Assembly (NCBI GenBank): GCA_017549145.1
Contig: JAFYVM010000015.1
Span: 1 to 64,000, forward strand
Direction of reading: 5' to 3'
Origin: Bacteroidales bacterium
Lineage (GTDB): Bacteria; Bacteroidota; Bacteroidia; Bacteroidales; UBA932
Length of the DNA stretch: 64,000 bases
This document shows, one piece after another, positions 8,432 to 18,005 of the stretch (position 1 is its first letter; each line of letters begins with the position of its first letter). The notes beneath the pieces were generated by a model, which searched no databases, had not been told where the DNA came from, and saw only the letters and a program-made list of their open reading frames with translations. A program made the translations under genes and the position numbers.

Positions 8432-10072
8432 ATGAAGCTTAAGCGCTACCCTACTTTAATTCTCATTATTCTTTGCCTCATTTCCGTGGTATATTCTTGT
8501 ACCAAGCCTGAGATGCCACAGACCAATCAGCCTAAACCTGAACAGAACGACAAACCAGGAGGTAACGAAGGTAATGGAAGTGATGAGGGAGATGAGGGAG
8601 ATGAAGGAGATGAAGGTAGCGAAGACGCAGATAATACAGACTTTGTAATGCTTTTCACCAATGACTTCCATAGCCAGATAGAGCCTATGGATGGTGGCGG
8701 TGGCGGAGTGCTTCGTCTGCAGGCACTTGTCGATAGCGTAAGAACAGCAGAGCCACATGTACTGTTAGCTGATGCCGGAGACCTTGTTCAGGGAACATAC
8801 TATTTCAGCCTTCTGAACGGCGTGGTGGAAATGAAGATGCTGGACATGCTCAAATATGACATCCGCACTCTCGGAAATCATGAATTTGACAAAAAGATGA
8901 ATGGTTTGGGCGAGATGCTTGCCCTAAGCAAAGTGCCCGTCGTTGCATCAAATTATGATTTCAGCAATACAGATCTTGCTCAATATGTAGTCCCGTCAAA
9001 GATTCTCAATGCTGGTAAGATTAAAGTAGGTTTCATCGGTCTCAATGTCCGTCTTCTGAACCTTGTAAATAAAACCGCATGTGAAGGCGTTGTATGGCAG
9101 GATGCAATCAATGTAGCTGATACATATGCAGCACAGCTCCGCGAGCAGGGAGCAGACATCGTCATTGCGATCTCTCATCTGGGATATGGATCTGGAAGCA
9201 CAGCATATTACTATGATTGCGGTATAGCCACAAGAACCCGATACATCGATATGATAATCGGCGGTCATTCACACACGACTCTGAAGCAAGCCGTATACGT
9301 AAAAGATCTGGACGGTGATCAGGTTCCGATCGTACAGACCGGAAGCAAAGGTCTTAATCTCGGATACGCAAAGATCAAGATAGATAAGGATGGCAGGAAA
9401 GCATTCAACTACAAGCTGATTCCTGTCAACAGCAGACTGGACAACAGAGTTGACCCTACATTCTCAAGCATCATTGAGGATTACGCTGCTGAGGTAAAGG
9501 AGAAGATGGACGTCAAGCTAGGATATGCCCCATATACCATCAGTAGAGGCACACCGGAAAGCGCTCTCGGCAATCTGACAGCTGACGGACTGATCTGGAT
9601 GGCAAAGCAGTTCCACAACAAAACAGCAGATGTTGCAGTGTACAACTCAGGTGGAGTACGCGCAAATATCTCCAAAGGAGATGTCACTCTCGGAGACGTC
9701 TATGCTGTCTATCCTTTCGACAATGTTCTTTCTCTTGTAACAATCAAGGGAAGCAAGCTTAAGGAACTTCTGAAGAAGGTTCCTGGTAGCCTTTATGTCA
9801 ACGCAGGAGTAAAGATTGTTAAAAGTGGCAGTTCCATCACTACGATGACAGTCGGAGGCAAGACAATCAGCGACAGTCAGAATTATACAGTCGCAACCAT
9901 CGATTACATCAGTGATAATGATGCATACACATCTATATTTGAAAACTATGTTGACAGAGAAGACTCTGTAGAGATGATTAGAGATTATTTTGGAGAATAC
10001 TTCAAATATCTCGCAAGTCAGAATAACAATAACATCACCGCCTCAAAGGACGGACGCGTAACAGTAAATTAA
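8432..10072 (+). CDS. Surface or periplasmic 5'-nucleotidase / metallophosphoesterase lipoprotein (UshA-like)
   Basis: A two-domain UshA/5'-nucleotidase enzyme that hydrolyses nucleotides or related phosphate esters outside the cytoplasm. ATG 8432 (MKLKRYPTLI) is preferred because it gives a proper lipoprotein signal with Cys in VVYSC; a TTG 15 bp upstream is less likely. After the Cys comes a ~40-residue acidic repeat linker (GDEGDEGDEG). Then come the metal-binding blocks FTNDFHSQ, DAGDLVQG, GNHEFD, AISHLGYG and GGHSHT. The C-terminal nucleotidase domain shows NLTADGLIW and NSGGVRANI. It is the first gene of the long rightward run and lies 13 bp before ftcD, so it is probably cotranscribed with the histidine genes. 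Confidence 0.9.
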   Translation: MKLKRYPTLILIILCLISVVYSCTKPEMPQTNQPKPEQNDKPGGNEGNGSDEGDEGDEGDEGSEDADNTDFVMLFTNDFHSQIEPMDGGGGGVLRLQALVDSVRTAEPHVLLADAGDLVQGTYYFSLLNGVVEMKMLDMLKYDIRTLGNHEFDKKMNGLGEMLALSKVPVVASNYDFSNTDLAQYVVPSKILNAGKIKVGFIGLNVRLLNLVNKTACEGVVWQDAINVADTYAAQLREQGADIVIAISHLGYGSGSTAYYYDCGIATRTRYIDMIIGGHSHTTLKQAVYVKDLDGDQVPIVQTGSKGLNLGYAKIKIDKDGRKAFNYKLIPVNSRLDNRVDPTFSSIIEDYAAEVKEKMDVKLGYAPYTISRGTPESALGNLTADGLIWMAKQFHNKTADVAVYNSGGVRANISKGDVTLGDVYAVYPFDNVLSLVTIKGSKLKELLKKVPGSLYVNAGVKIVKSGSSITTMTVGGKTISDSQNYTVATIDYISDNDAYTSIFENYVDREDSVEMIRDYFGEYFKYLASQNNNNITASKDGRVTVN

Positions 10073-10085
10073 ACAAAACCGATAT

Positions 10086-11792
10086 ATGGAAAGAATCATC
10101 GAATGCGTTCCTAATTTCAGTGAAGGACGCAACAAGGAAGTGATTGACGCAATTGTTGCTGCAATCGAGAAAGCTGGTGGGGTAAAGGTCCTGGACGTTG
10201 ATCCAGGCGAAGCTACCAACCGTACAGTAGTAACATTTGTAGGTAGCCCTGAAGCAGTAGTCGAGGCTGCATTCCAGGGAGTGAAACGCGCAGGCGAGCT
10301 CATTGACATGAGACAGCACAAAGGAGCACACCCCCGTTCAGGAGCTACTGACGTTCTCCCACTCATTCCAATCTCAGGCATTACACTCGCAGAGTGTGCT
10401 GAACTTGCACGAACACTTGCAGAGCGCATCTATAACGAACTTGAAATTCCATGCTACTGTTATGAATCAGCAGCACAGAAGCCGGAGCGCAAGAACCTTG
10501 CAGTATGTCGCGCAGGAGAATACGAGGCGCTTCCAGAGAAGATGAGCGACCCGGAGCGCATGCCGGATTTCGGTCCTGGTCATTACACTGAGCGCGCAGC
10601 TCAGGCAGGAGCAACTAATGTTGGCGCACGTGACTTCCTTATCGCAGTAAACTACAACCTCAACACAACCTCGACTCGCCGTGCAAACGCAATCGCATTC
10701 GACGTACGCGAGAAGGGACGTCCAAAGAGAGAGGGCAACCCTATCACAGGAAAGATCGTAAAGGATGAGAACGGCAAGACCGTAATGATTCCGGGTACTC
10801 TCAAAGGATGTAAGGCAATCGGATGGTTCATCGATGAATATGGCATCGCACAGGTGTCAATGAACATTACAGATATCAACACAACCCCACTCCATGTGGC
10901 ATTTGACGAAGTATGCCGCGCAGCTCAGGCTCGTGGACTTCGCGTCACAGGAACTGAGATTGTAGGTCTTGTACCTAAGCGCACTCTCATTGAGGCAGGA
11001 CGTTATTTCCTCGAGAAACAGCAGCGTTCAACAGGAATCTCAGAGGAAGAGATCATGAAGATTGCTGTCAAGTCAATGGGACTTGATGACCTTAAGCCAT
11101 TCGATCCACGCGAGAAAGTGGTAGAATTCCTTATCGAGGAGCCAGCAGAGGTTGCTGCTAAGGAGCGTCTTGTACGCATGACATGCAAGGGATTCGCATA
11201 TGAGACTGCATCTGAGTCTCCAGCTCCAGGCGGTGGATCTATATCAGCATATATGGGTGCTCTCGGAGCTGCTCTCGGAACAATGGTTGCCAACCTATCT
11301 TCGCATAAGGCAGGATGGGATGCACGTTGGAAGGAGTTCTCAGATTGGGCTGACAAGGGTCAGGATGTAATGCGCAGACTCCTTGCATTGGTTGATGAGG
11401 ATACAGCAGCATTCGACAAGATCATGGCAGCTATCGGAATGCCGAAGGGTTCAGAGGAAGAACAGGCAGCGCGCGCTGAGGCATTAGAGGCAGCAACACT
11501 TTATGCTACAGAAGTTCCTTTGAAGACTATGAAGACAGCATACGAGGTGTTTGACATCGTTCGCGCAATGGCAGCAGAGGGCAATCCAAACTCTGTGTCT
11601 GACGCAGGTGTAGGCGCACTTGCAGCACGTAGCGCAGTCCTTGGAGCTCAGCTTAATGTACGCATCAATGCAGCAGGTCTTGCTGACCGCGATGCCGCTG
11701 AGCGTCTTTGCGCAGAAGCTGCTGAAATCGCAGCAGCTGCCATTGCTGCCGAGGCTGAGGTGCTTGGAATCGCAAACAGCAAAATAGCGTAA
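10086..11792 (+). CDS. ftcD: Bifunctional glutamate formimidoyltransferase / formimido-THF cyclodeaminase
   Basis: A 568-residue fusion. Residues 1 to about 325 are the formiminotransferase (CVPNFSEGRN, HKGAHPRSGATDVLPLIPI), which moves the formimino group of N-formimino-glutamate to tetrahydrofolate. About 365 to the end is the cyclodeaminase (SPAPGGGSISAYMGALGAAL), which releases ammonia and yields methenyl-THF. The same fusion is seen in animals and many Bacteroidota. It completes histidine degradation to glutamate together with hutH, hutU and hutI nearby. Codon use is rich in GCA and strongly biased. Confidence 0.95.
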   Translation: MERIIECVPNFSEGRNKEVIDAIVAAIEKAGGVKVLDVDPGEATNRTVVTFVGSPEAVVEAAFQGVKRAGELIDMRQHKGAHPRSGATDVLPLIPISGITLAECAELARTLAERIYNELEIPCYCYESAAQKPERKNLAVCRAGEYEALPEKMSDPERMPDFGPGHYTERAAQAGATNVGARDFLIAVNYNLNTTSTRRANAIAFDVREKGRPKREGNPITGKIVKDENGKTVMIPGTLKGCKAIGWFIDEYGIAQVSMNITDINTTPLHVAFDEVCRAAQARGLRVTGTEIVGLVPKRTLIEAGRYFLEKQQRSTGISEEEIMKIAVKSMGLDDLKPFDPREKVVEFLIEEPAEVAAKERLVRMTCKGFAYETASESPAPGGGSISAYMGALGAALGTMVANLSSHKAGWDARWKEFSDWADKGQDVMRRLLALVDEDTAAFDKIMAAIGMPKGSEEEQAARAEALEAATLYATEVPLKTMKTAYEVFDIVRAMAAEGNPNSVSDAGVGALAARSAVLGAQLNVRINAAGLADRDAAERLCAEAAEIAAAAIAAEAEVLGIANSKIA

Positions 11793-11827
11793 AATACAAG
11801 TCCTTAATACACAGAGACTTACGCAAA

Positions 11828-11855
11828 GTGCGTGCCGCCAAAAGGGAGCACGCAC
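11828..11855 (+). other. GC-rich hairpin between ftcD and hutU
   Basis: GTGCGTGC (11828-11835) and GCACGCAC (11848-11855) form a perfect 8-bp stem with a 12-nt loop, followed by ATCGGATAAAAAA. It could be a weak terminator, an mRNA-stability stem or the remnant of a palindromic repeat. Confidence 0.45.
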
Positions 11856-11901
11856 ATCGGATAAAAAACTGGTAATCAAGTAGTTACATTTTACACTCCA
11901 T

Positions 11902-13923
11902 ATGAACAAATTCCACGAAGACATATTGGCAGGTATTCCGGCAGTGCTTCCGGAGCCAAAACCATACGACACAAGCGTAAGCCACGCCCCTAAGCGCAAG
12001 GACATCCTCAGCGACGAAGAAAAGGTATTGGCAATCAAGAATGCACTTCGCTACTTCCCTGCTGAGCATCATGCAGAGCTAGCAGCTGAATTCGCACAGG
12101 AGCTGAAGGAATACGGCCGCATCTACATGTACCGCCTACGTCCAGACTACGAGATGTACGCACGTCCGATTGACGAATATCCTGCAAAGTCAAAGCAGGC
12201 TGCAGCAATCATGGCTATGATCCAGAACAATCTGGACTACCGAGTGGCTCAGCATCCGCACGAGCTCATTACATACGGCGGTAACGGAGCAGTGTTCCAG
12301 AACTGGGCACAGTACCGCCTCGTGATGCAGTATCTCGCGACAATGACAGACGAGCAGACACTCGTAATGTATTCCGGTCATCCTCTCGGACTATTCCCTA
12401 GCCACAAGGACGCACCACGCGTAATCGTGACTAACGGTATGGTGATTCCGAACTACTCGAAACCGGACCACTGGGAGAAGTTCAATGCTCTTGGAGTATC
12501 TCAGTACGGCCAGATGACTGCTGGTTCATATATGTACATCGGCCCTCAGGGTATCGTACACGGAACAACAATTACAGTGATGAACGCTGCCCGCAAGCAG
12601 CTAAAGGCAAACGGACTCGCTGGCACAGAAGAGAACATGAAGGGTATGCTCTTCGTAACTGCCGGACTTGGAGGAATGTCAGGAGCTCAACCTAAGGCTG
12701 GTGTAATTTCAGGTGTAGTGAGCGTTTGTGCAGAGGTTAACCCACATGCTGCGCACAAGAGACACAGCCAGGGATGGGTAGATGAAATTCACACTGACCT
12801 CGACGAGCTTATTCCACGCATCCGCAAGGCTGTAGAGAATAAAGAAGTCGTATCTATCGCATACCAGGGTAACGTCGTTGATCTTTGGGAAAGACTCGCA
12901 GAAGAAGATATCCATGTAGATCTTGGATCTGACCAGACATCACTTCACAATCCATGGGCTGGTGGTTATTATCCTGTCGGATATTCTTATGAAGAATCGA
13001 ACAGAATGATGGCTGAGGAGCCTGAAAGATTCAAAGAGTGCGTTCAAGAATCACTTCGTCGTCATGCAGCAGCAGTCAACAAGCTTGCAGACAAGGGAAT
13101 GTATTTCTTTGACTATGGCAACGCCTTCCTCCTTGAGGCTTCGCGCGCAGGTGCAGATGTAGTAAAAGAAGACGGACGCTTCCGCTACCCTTCTTATGTT
13201 CAGGATATCATGGGACCTCTCTTCTTTGACTATGGATTCGGTCCATTCCGTTGGGTATGTATGTCAGAAAATCCTGAAGACCTTGCTAAGTCAGACGCAA
13301 TTGCAGCTAAGGTTCTTCGCGAAATCATGGCAGAAGCACCAGAAGAGATTCAGGGTCAGATGATGGACAACATCCGTTGGATTGAAGAGGCTGGCAGAAA
13401 CAACCTTGTAGTTGGCTCCCAGGCACGTATCCTCTATGCTGACTGCGAAGGTCGTACGAAGATTGCACTAGCATTCAATGAAGCCATCCGTAACGGAGAA
13501 ATCACAGCACCGATCGTTCTCGGACGTGACCACCATGATGTATCAGGTACAGACTCACCATTCCGTGAGACATCAAACATCTACGACGGTTCGCAGTTCT
13601 GCGCTGATATGGCAGTACACAATGTCATCGGAGATGGTTTCCGCGGTGCTACTTGGATATCCATCCACAATGGCGGCGGAGTCGGCTGGGGAGAAGTTAT
13701 GAACGGCGGATTCGGTATGGTAATCGATGGCAGCGAGGATTCAGATCGCCATATTAAGGATATGCTTCTCTGGGATGTGAACAACGGTATCGCACGCCGC
13801 AGCTGGGCACGTAACGAAGGCGCAATGAATGCAATCAAACGCGAAATGGAGCGCACTCCAGGTCTTAAGGTCACTATTCCAAACATTGCAGATGACGCTC
13901 TGATACTTAAAAGTCTGCAATAA
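11902..13923 (+). CDS. hutU: Urocanate hydratase
   Basis: A 673-residue cytoplasmic NAD+-dependent enzyme that hydrates urocanate to 4-imidazolone-5-propionate, step two of histidine breakdown. Family blocks seen are YSGHPLGLFPS, VTNGMVIPNYSKPDHWE, the Rossmann-region LFVTAGLGGMSGAQPKAG, DQTSLHNPWAGGYYPVGY and a C-terminal GRDHHDVSGTDSPFRET. It is longer than the ~555-residue proteobacterial HutU and belongs to the long form common in Bacteroidota. The stop TAA shares its last base with the ATG of the following glycosyltransferase (TAATG), implying translational coupling. Confidence 0.95.
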   Translation: MNKFHEDILAGIPAVLPEPKPYDTSVSHAPKRKDILSDEEKVLAIKNALRYFPAEHHAELAAEFAQELKEYGRIYMYRLRPDYEMYARPIDEYPAKSKQAAAIMAMIQNNLDYRVAQHPHELITYGGNGAVFQNWAQYRLVMQYLATMTDEQTLVMYSGHPLGLFPSHKDAPRVIVTNGMVIPNYSKPDHWEKFNALGVSQYGQMTAGSYMYIGPQGIVHGTTITVMNAARKQLKANGLAGTEENMKGMLFVTAGLGGMSGAQPKAGVISGVVSVCAEVNPHAAHKRHSQGWVDEIHTDLDELIPRIRKAVENKEVVSIAYQGNVVDLWERLAEEDIHVDLGSDQTSLHNPWAGGYYPVGYSYEESNRMMAEEPERFKECVQESLRRHAAAVNKLADKGMYFFDYGNAFLLEASRAGADVVKEDGRFRYPSYVQDIMGPLFFDYGFGPFRWVCMSENPEDLAKSDAIAAKVLREIMAEAPEEIQGQMMDNIRWIEEAGRNNLVVGSQARILYADCEGRTKIALAFNEAIRNGEITAPIVLGRDHHDVSGTDSPFRETSNIYDGSQFCADMAVHNVIGDGFRGATWISIHNGGGVGWGEVMNGGFGMVIDGSEDSDRHIKDMLLWDVNNGIARRSWARNEGAMNAIKREMERTPGLKVTIPNIADDALILKSLQ

Positions 13924-15026
13924 TGAAGATAGCCTGCTTGTTGCGATCCCTTGAGATGGGTGGACTTGAGCGCCAGATGAGCGGTTTGGCTTCATTCCTA
14001 AAAAAAGAGGGACATGATATCACAATTGTAAAATATCTCCCTGACGATTTCTATGAAGATTACGTCAGGGAGCATGATATTCCCGTCGTTCAATTGAAGA
14101 AAGGCGGTGGCAACATTGGCATGGCAAAAAAAATTGCCCGATTCATAGAAAAAAACGGGATAGACTTATTGATATCTTTCGGAACAAGTCCCAATATCAA
14201 AGCCTGCATTGCCAGAAAGATATACGGAAACTTCAAGCTGATTGTATCAGAAAGGAACTTCAATACCAGATGGTTACCCTATGATTACCTACGATTCATC
14301 GCCTATAAGGAAGCTGATGCAATTGTAAGCAATTCTATATCACAAGGTCGCCTGATTAAAGCGAAATTCAGTGGTCGCTTTATGAAATATGTGGCAGAGA
14401 AATCCTCTACAATCATCAATTTCACTGATGTCAACAAATTTACTCCATCTCAAGAAAAGGTTGACAGACGAGAGCCACTAAAAATTCTGACATTTGGTAG
14501 AGTGGTCAAGCGAAAAAATGTACATGGATACATCAATGCTGCCAAAATATTAAAGGACAAGGGGTATAATTTCGATATAGAATGGTACGGACTCACCTCA
14601 GAATCAAGCTATTATAAAAAATGCATGCAAGCTATTGCTGATAGCGGTCTGAAGGAGTCATTCAAGATATATCCTGTTCAAAAAAATGTAGAGAATCTTT
14701 ATCATAAAGCTGACATATTCTGCCTTCCAAGCTTCTACGAAGGCACATCCAATGCCATCAGCGAGGCCCTTGCATGCGGATTGCCTATTATATGCAGCGC
14801 CGTAAGCGACAACTCCATCAATGTTGAAGAAGGACGCAATGGATGGTTATTTGACCCTACAGACTGTGATAGTATGGTCAGCGCATTTGAGCGCATGCTG
14901 AACAGTTCTCCTGAAGAAAGAACAGAATATGGAAAACACAGCCGCGAAACAGCAGTTTCCAGATTATCAATTGACAGGTTTACGAAACAGTACAAAGACC
15001 TAATTGATAGTATTGCGATACCCTAA
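13923..15026 (+). CDS. GT4-family glycosyltransferase
   Basis: A 367-residue GT-B glycosyltransferase. The N-terminal domain begins CLLRSLEMGGLERQMSGLA, typical of GT4 (WcaI/PimB-like). The C-terminal sugar-nucleotide site shows GRVVKRKNVHGYINAAKIL and the E-x7-E element in YEGTSNAISEALACGLP. It probably adds a sugar during surface glycan or capsule synthesis. It starts on the stop of hutU (TAATG) and its 3' end overlaps the convergent Wzi gene by 27 bp. It is more AT-rich and less codon-biased than the hut genes, consistent with later insertion. No other capsule synthesis genes lie nearby. Confidence 0.88.
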   Translation: MKIACLLRSLEMGGLERQMSGLASFLKKEGHDITIVKYLPDDFYEDYVREHDIPVVQLKKGGGNIGMAKKIARFIEKNGIDLLISFGTSPNIKACIARKIYGNFKLIVSERNFNTRWLPYDYLRFIAYKEADAIVSNSISQGRLIKAKFSGRFMKYVAEKSSTIINFTDVNKFTPSQEKVDRREPLKILTFGRVVKRKNVHGYINAAKILKDKGYNFDIEWYGLTSESSYYKKCMQAIADSGLKESFKIYPVQKNVENLYHKADIFCLPSFYEGTSNAISEALACGLPIICSAVSDNSINVEEGRNGWLFDPTDCDSMVSAFERMLNSSPEERTEYGKHSRETAVSRLSIDRFTKQYKDLIDSIAIP

Positions 15027-16466
15027 TTTGAGCGTCAATCCGACAGAGTCCTGATATAGTTCTCCGACATCACCATAAATACCCAATGAAATATCAACGG
15101 GTAATTTGAATGGTTTCACCCAGCCGACCTCAAGAGCCAATGACAGCTGACTTGGATTTTTTGCGAATACAGAACCAGCCTCCTGATTATAGGCTCCATA
15201 GTTGACGGTATAGGTTGCTTTCAAAGCATAAGGGACCTTTCCTGCCAACCATCCTTTCATTCCTAAATGACCGCCTCTAAGACGAGTCGACACCACATCC
15301 ATAGTCACGCCATTTTCATTAGGGCGAGATGGAAGAATCAGTGGTAAGCCGATAATACGGTTGTAATATGTCCATCCAGACCTATATTCACCATTAGCGA
15401 AATAGTTATCACATCCACCAACTATCACCCTCCCGTAGAATGGATCACTCGGATCCTGGTTTGCTATCTCCTCCTCAGTTGCAGGTCTATCATGAACAGT
15501 TCCACTCTGCCAATTGGTCTTGATATACTCCAATACGACATCAGTAACGAGGGACTTCCTGTTTCTTGACATATATTGCACAGACCATATACCATCCGGA
15601 GCATTTTGATACTCTTTTCCTGTACCATCTTCAAAAGGCTTGTCATATTGAAAGGTCAGAATAAAGTCATCATGTTTCCAATCCAACCTTGCGGACTCTC
15701 TTCCAAGATGATTTCCAAGTACATTTATCTGATCTGACTCAGTAGCTCCATCACCACCACTTTCTGCCATGAAAATGCGGACATAATCCCTGAATGAAGA
15801 AGGCTGTAAGCCATATAAAGGCGAGTTACCTCCCCACTGTGCCCAATGCTCAAATGTAAAACTGAAATCCACCTTACGGCCTAAAGCGAACTTCACTGCA
15901 ACTGACTTGTTATGAATCTTAGTTCCAGAAACATAACGGTTATCAATAGTCTGATAATGAGCAAGATTTCCTTTTATAGCAACCCAATGTCCTTTTTCAA
16001 GATAGATCCAATCTGACCATGCATTGATTCCCGGCATGTTTCGGGAATTGCGGCTATACATAACATTTCCACCTGAAATGGATACATCCGTCAATTCTCT
16101 TTCGCGAGGTCGCAATCCTGAATCAAGATGAAGCATCTTCCATCCGCCGCTGAGATATAGCCGATCGACAAGCCCATTGACTCCCTTGCTGCTCAAAGGA
16201 TTATTACCCACATAGGTTCCTACCAGATTAGCGCCAGACTCAAAGAACCAACCTTTGTCATGTGTATAAGATATATCAGCGCCGACTGATGCCAGACCTG
16301 AAGAAGATACAGGTAGTATTCCATCCTCTCCAGTACGTCCCCAGAACGGCATATACTGACCAGATGTACCGGCACCTCGGATTGCACCATACCAATCCAC
16401 CTCCCAATTTTGCGCATTTAATGAGATGGAACAAAATATGCCGATATAAAACAGTAGCTTCTTCAT
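15000..16466 (-). CDS. Capsule assembly Wzi family outer-membrane protein
   Basis: A ~488-residue protein with a cleavable signal (MKKLLFYIGIFCSISLNAQ) and a beta-barrel pattern of alternating residues ending in an aromatic-rich segment. The sequence matches the Wzi/capsule-assembly family (WEVDWYGAIRGAGTSGQYMPFW, EHWAQWGGNSPLYG), which helps attach capsular polysaccharide to the cell surface. The start at 16466 is favoured over 16478 because the latter lies in the TATATTTG promoter box. It is convergent with the GT4 gene and lies between hutU and hutH, so these two surface-glycan genes interrupt the hut cluster. Confidence 0.85.
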   Translation of the reverse strand: MKKLLFYIGIFCSISLNAQNWEVDWYGAIRGAGTSGQYMPFWGRTGEDGILPVSSSGLASVGADISYTHDKGWFFESGANLVGTYVGNNPLSSKGVNGLVDRLYLSGGWKMLHLDSGLRPRERELTDVSISGGNVMYSRNSRNMPGINAWSDWIYLEKGHWVAIKGNLAHYQTIDNRYVSGTKIHNKSVAVKFALGRKVDFSFTFEHWAQWGGNSPLYGLQPSSFRDYVRIFMAESGGDGATESDQINVLGNHLGRESARLDWKHDDFILTFQYDKPFEDGTGKEYQNAPDGIWSVQYMSRNRKSLVTDVVLEYIKTNWQSGTVHDRPATEEEIANQDPSDPFYGRVIVGGCDNYFANGEYRSGWTYYNRIIGLPLILPSRPNENGVTMDVVSTRLRGGHLGMKGWLAGKVPYALKATYTVNYGAYNQEAGSVFAKNPSQLSLALEVGWVKPFKLPVDISLGIYGDVGELYQDSVGLTLKLGYRNTIN

Positions 16467-16475
16467 ATTCAGCAA

Positions 16476-16483
16476 CAAATATA
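16476..16483 (-). promoter_or_regulatory. -7 box for Wzi gene
   Basis: The minus strand reads TATATTTG about 10 bp before the ATG at 16466, which would give a nearly leaderless mRNA. No -33 match. Confidence 0.4.
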
Positions 16484-16494
16484 ATTAAAAAGAT

Positions 16495-16502
16495 TATCTT
16501 TG
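16495..16502 (+). promoter_or_regulatory. -7 box for hutH
   Basis: TATCTTTG 24 bp before the hutH ATG. It gives hutH-GH20-hutI-esterase its own promoter after the Wzi interruption. No clear -33 box. Confidence 0.5.
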
Positions 16503-16526
16503 TGTACTTTATAAAACCACATAAAA

Positions 16527-17999
16527 ATGAACCATATCATATCTCACAAAAGACTTACGATAGAGACAATCAAGTCTATCTTGACACAGGGTAAAAGTTT
16601 GGAATTGAGCAGTGAAGCCCAAGAGGCAATCATTAAATGCCGCCACTTCCTTGACAGTAAGATGGGCGACATCGGAAGACCTGTATATGGTATTACTACC
16701 GGATTTGGATCACTATGCAATATCACTGTTCCCGCAGAAGAGCTTTCTCAGCTCCAGCATAACCTTGTAATGTCGCACGCATGCGGCACTGGCGAGGAAG
16801 TGCGCCCTGAGATTGTCAAGCTCATGCTTCTTCTTAAGGTCCAGTCGCTCTCATACGGCCATTCAGGAGTGCAGTTGATTACTGTACAGCGTCTCATTGA
16901 TATGTTCAACAATGACATCCTGCCTATAGTATATCAGCAGGGCTCACTTGGAGCCTCAGGAGACCTTGCTCCCCTTGCCCATCTTTGTCTGCCGCTTATC
17001 GGACTTGGTGAGGTACTATACAAAGGCGAAGTTCGCGCGAGTGCTGCAGTATGGGCTGAGCTTGGTTGGGAACCGATCAAACTTCAGTCAAAAGAAGGAC
17101 TTGCCCTACTAAATGGCACACAGTTCATGAGTGCCCATGCAGTGTGGTCGCTTATTCAAGCTGAAAGACTTTCTGATTGGGCTGACAAGATCGGAGCAAT
17201 GTCGCTTGACGCATATGATGGACGTATTGAGCCTTTCTTCCCTCAGGTACACGAGGTTCGCGCACACAAAGGACAGATCGAGACTGCAGAAAATTTCCGT
17301 AAACTTCTTGAGGGTAGTGAAATCATCAAGCAGAAGTAGGTTCACGTTCAGGATCCATATTCGTTCCGTTGCATCCCACAGGTTCATGGTGCATCAAAGG
17401 ACACAATCCGTTACGTAAAATCTGTAATTGAGATTGAAATCAATAGTGCGACTGATAACCCTACAATCTTCCCAGACGAAGACCTCATCATATCAGCAGG
17501 TAACTTCCACGGACAGCCGATAGCTATCCCTATGGATATGCTTACAATTGCACTTTCAGAGCTTTCAAACATCTCAGAAAGACGAATCTACAAATTAATT
17601 TCAGGCCAGAGAGGTCTACCTAACTTCCTCGTAGCAAAACCAGGTCTTAACAGCGGATTCATGATTCCGCAGTACACCGCTGCCTCAATCGTAAGCCAGA
17701 GCAAGGGACTTTGTATGCCAGCTTCAGCAGACTCAATACCTTCATCACAAGGCCAGGAAGACCATGTAAGTATGGGGGCAAACGCAGCGACTAAGCTCGT
17801 ACGCGTTGTAGAGAACACTGAGCGCGTACTCGCAATCGAGCTCTTCAATGCCGCTCAGGCTCTTGAGTTCCGTCGTCCTCTACGTTCATCATGGGCCATC
17901 GAAAAGATCTTTGCAGGCTACCGCAAAGTCGTTCCATTCATTGAAGATGACAGCTACATGCATCCGCTCATCGAAAAATCAATAGAATTCTTGAGGTAA
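16527..17999 (+). pseudogene. hutH: Histidine ammonia-lyase interrupted by one in-frame TAG
   Basis: HutH removes ammonia from histidine to give urocanate, the first step of the hut route. The 490-codon frame is complete and family-like from end to end. The MIO cofactor triad Ala-Ser-Gly is at 143-145 (GSLGASGDLAP), and later blocks include HVQDPYSFRCIPQVHGA, GNFHGQPIA and GLNSGFMIPQYTAAS. A TAG at 17337-17339 (codon 271, between IIKQK and VHVQDPYS) interrupts it; both sides are in the same frame with no indel. TAG is an ordinary stop elsewhere here (truB, rpsO, the aldo/keto reductase, the third SusD), so recoding is unlikely. Truncation would remove the C-terminal 45%. It could be a fresh nonsense mutation, a population variant, a consensus error, or read-through. 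Restart at Met 17532 would not give an active lyase. Confidence 0.88.
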
Positions 18000-18005
18000 T
18001 TTATA

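Noticed and set aside
16476-16502. A hut-specific operator (HutC-like palindrome) before hutH
   Set aside because: Only two back-to-back -7 boxes were found; no convincing dyad shared with the upstream nucleotidase promoter.
17337-17339. TAG as a recoded sense codon (amber to Gln or pyrrolysine)
   Set aside because: TAG is used as the normal stop of truB, rpsO, the aldo/keto reductase, the third SusD and the aminotransferase in this window, and no suppressor tRNA is seen here.
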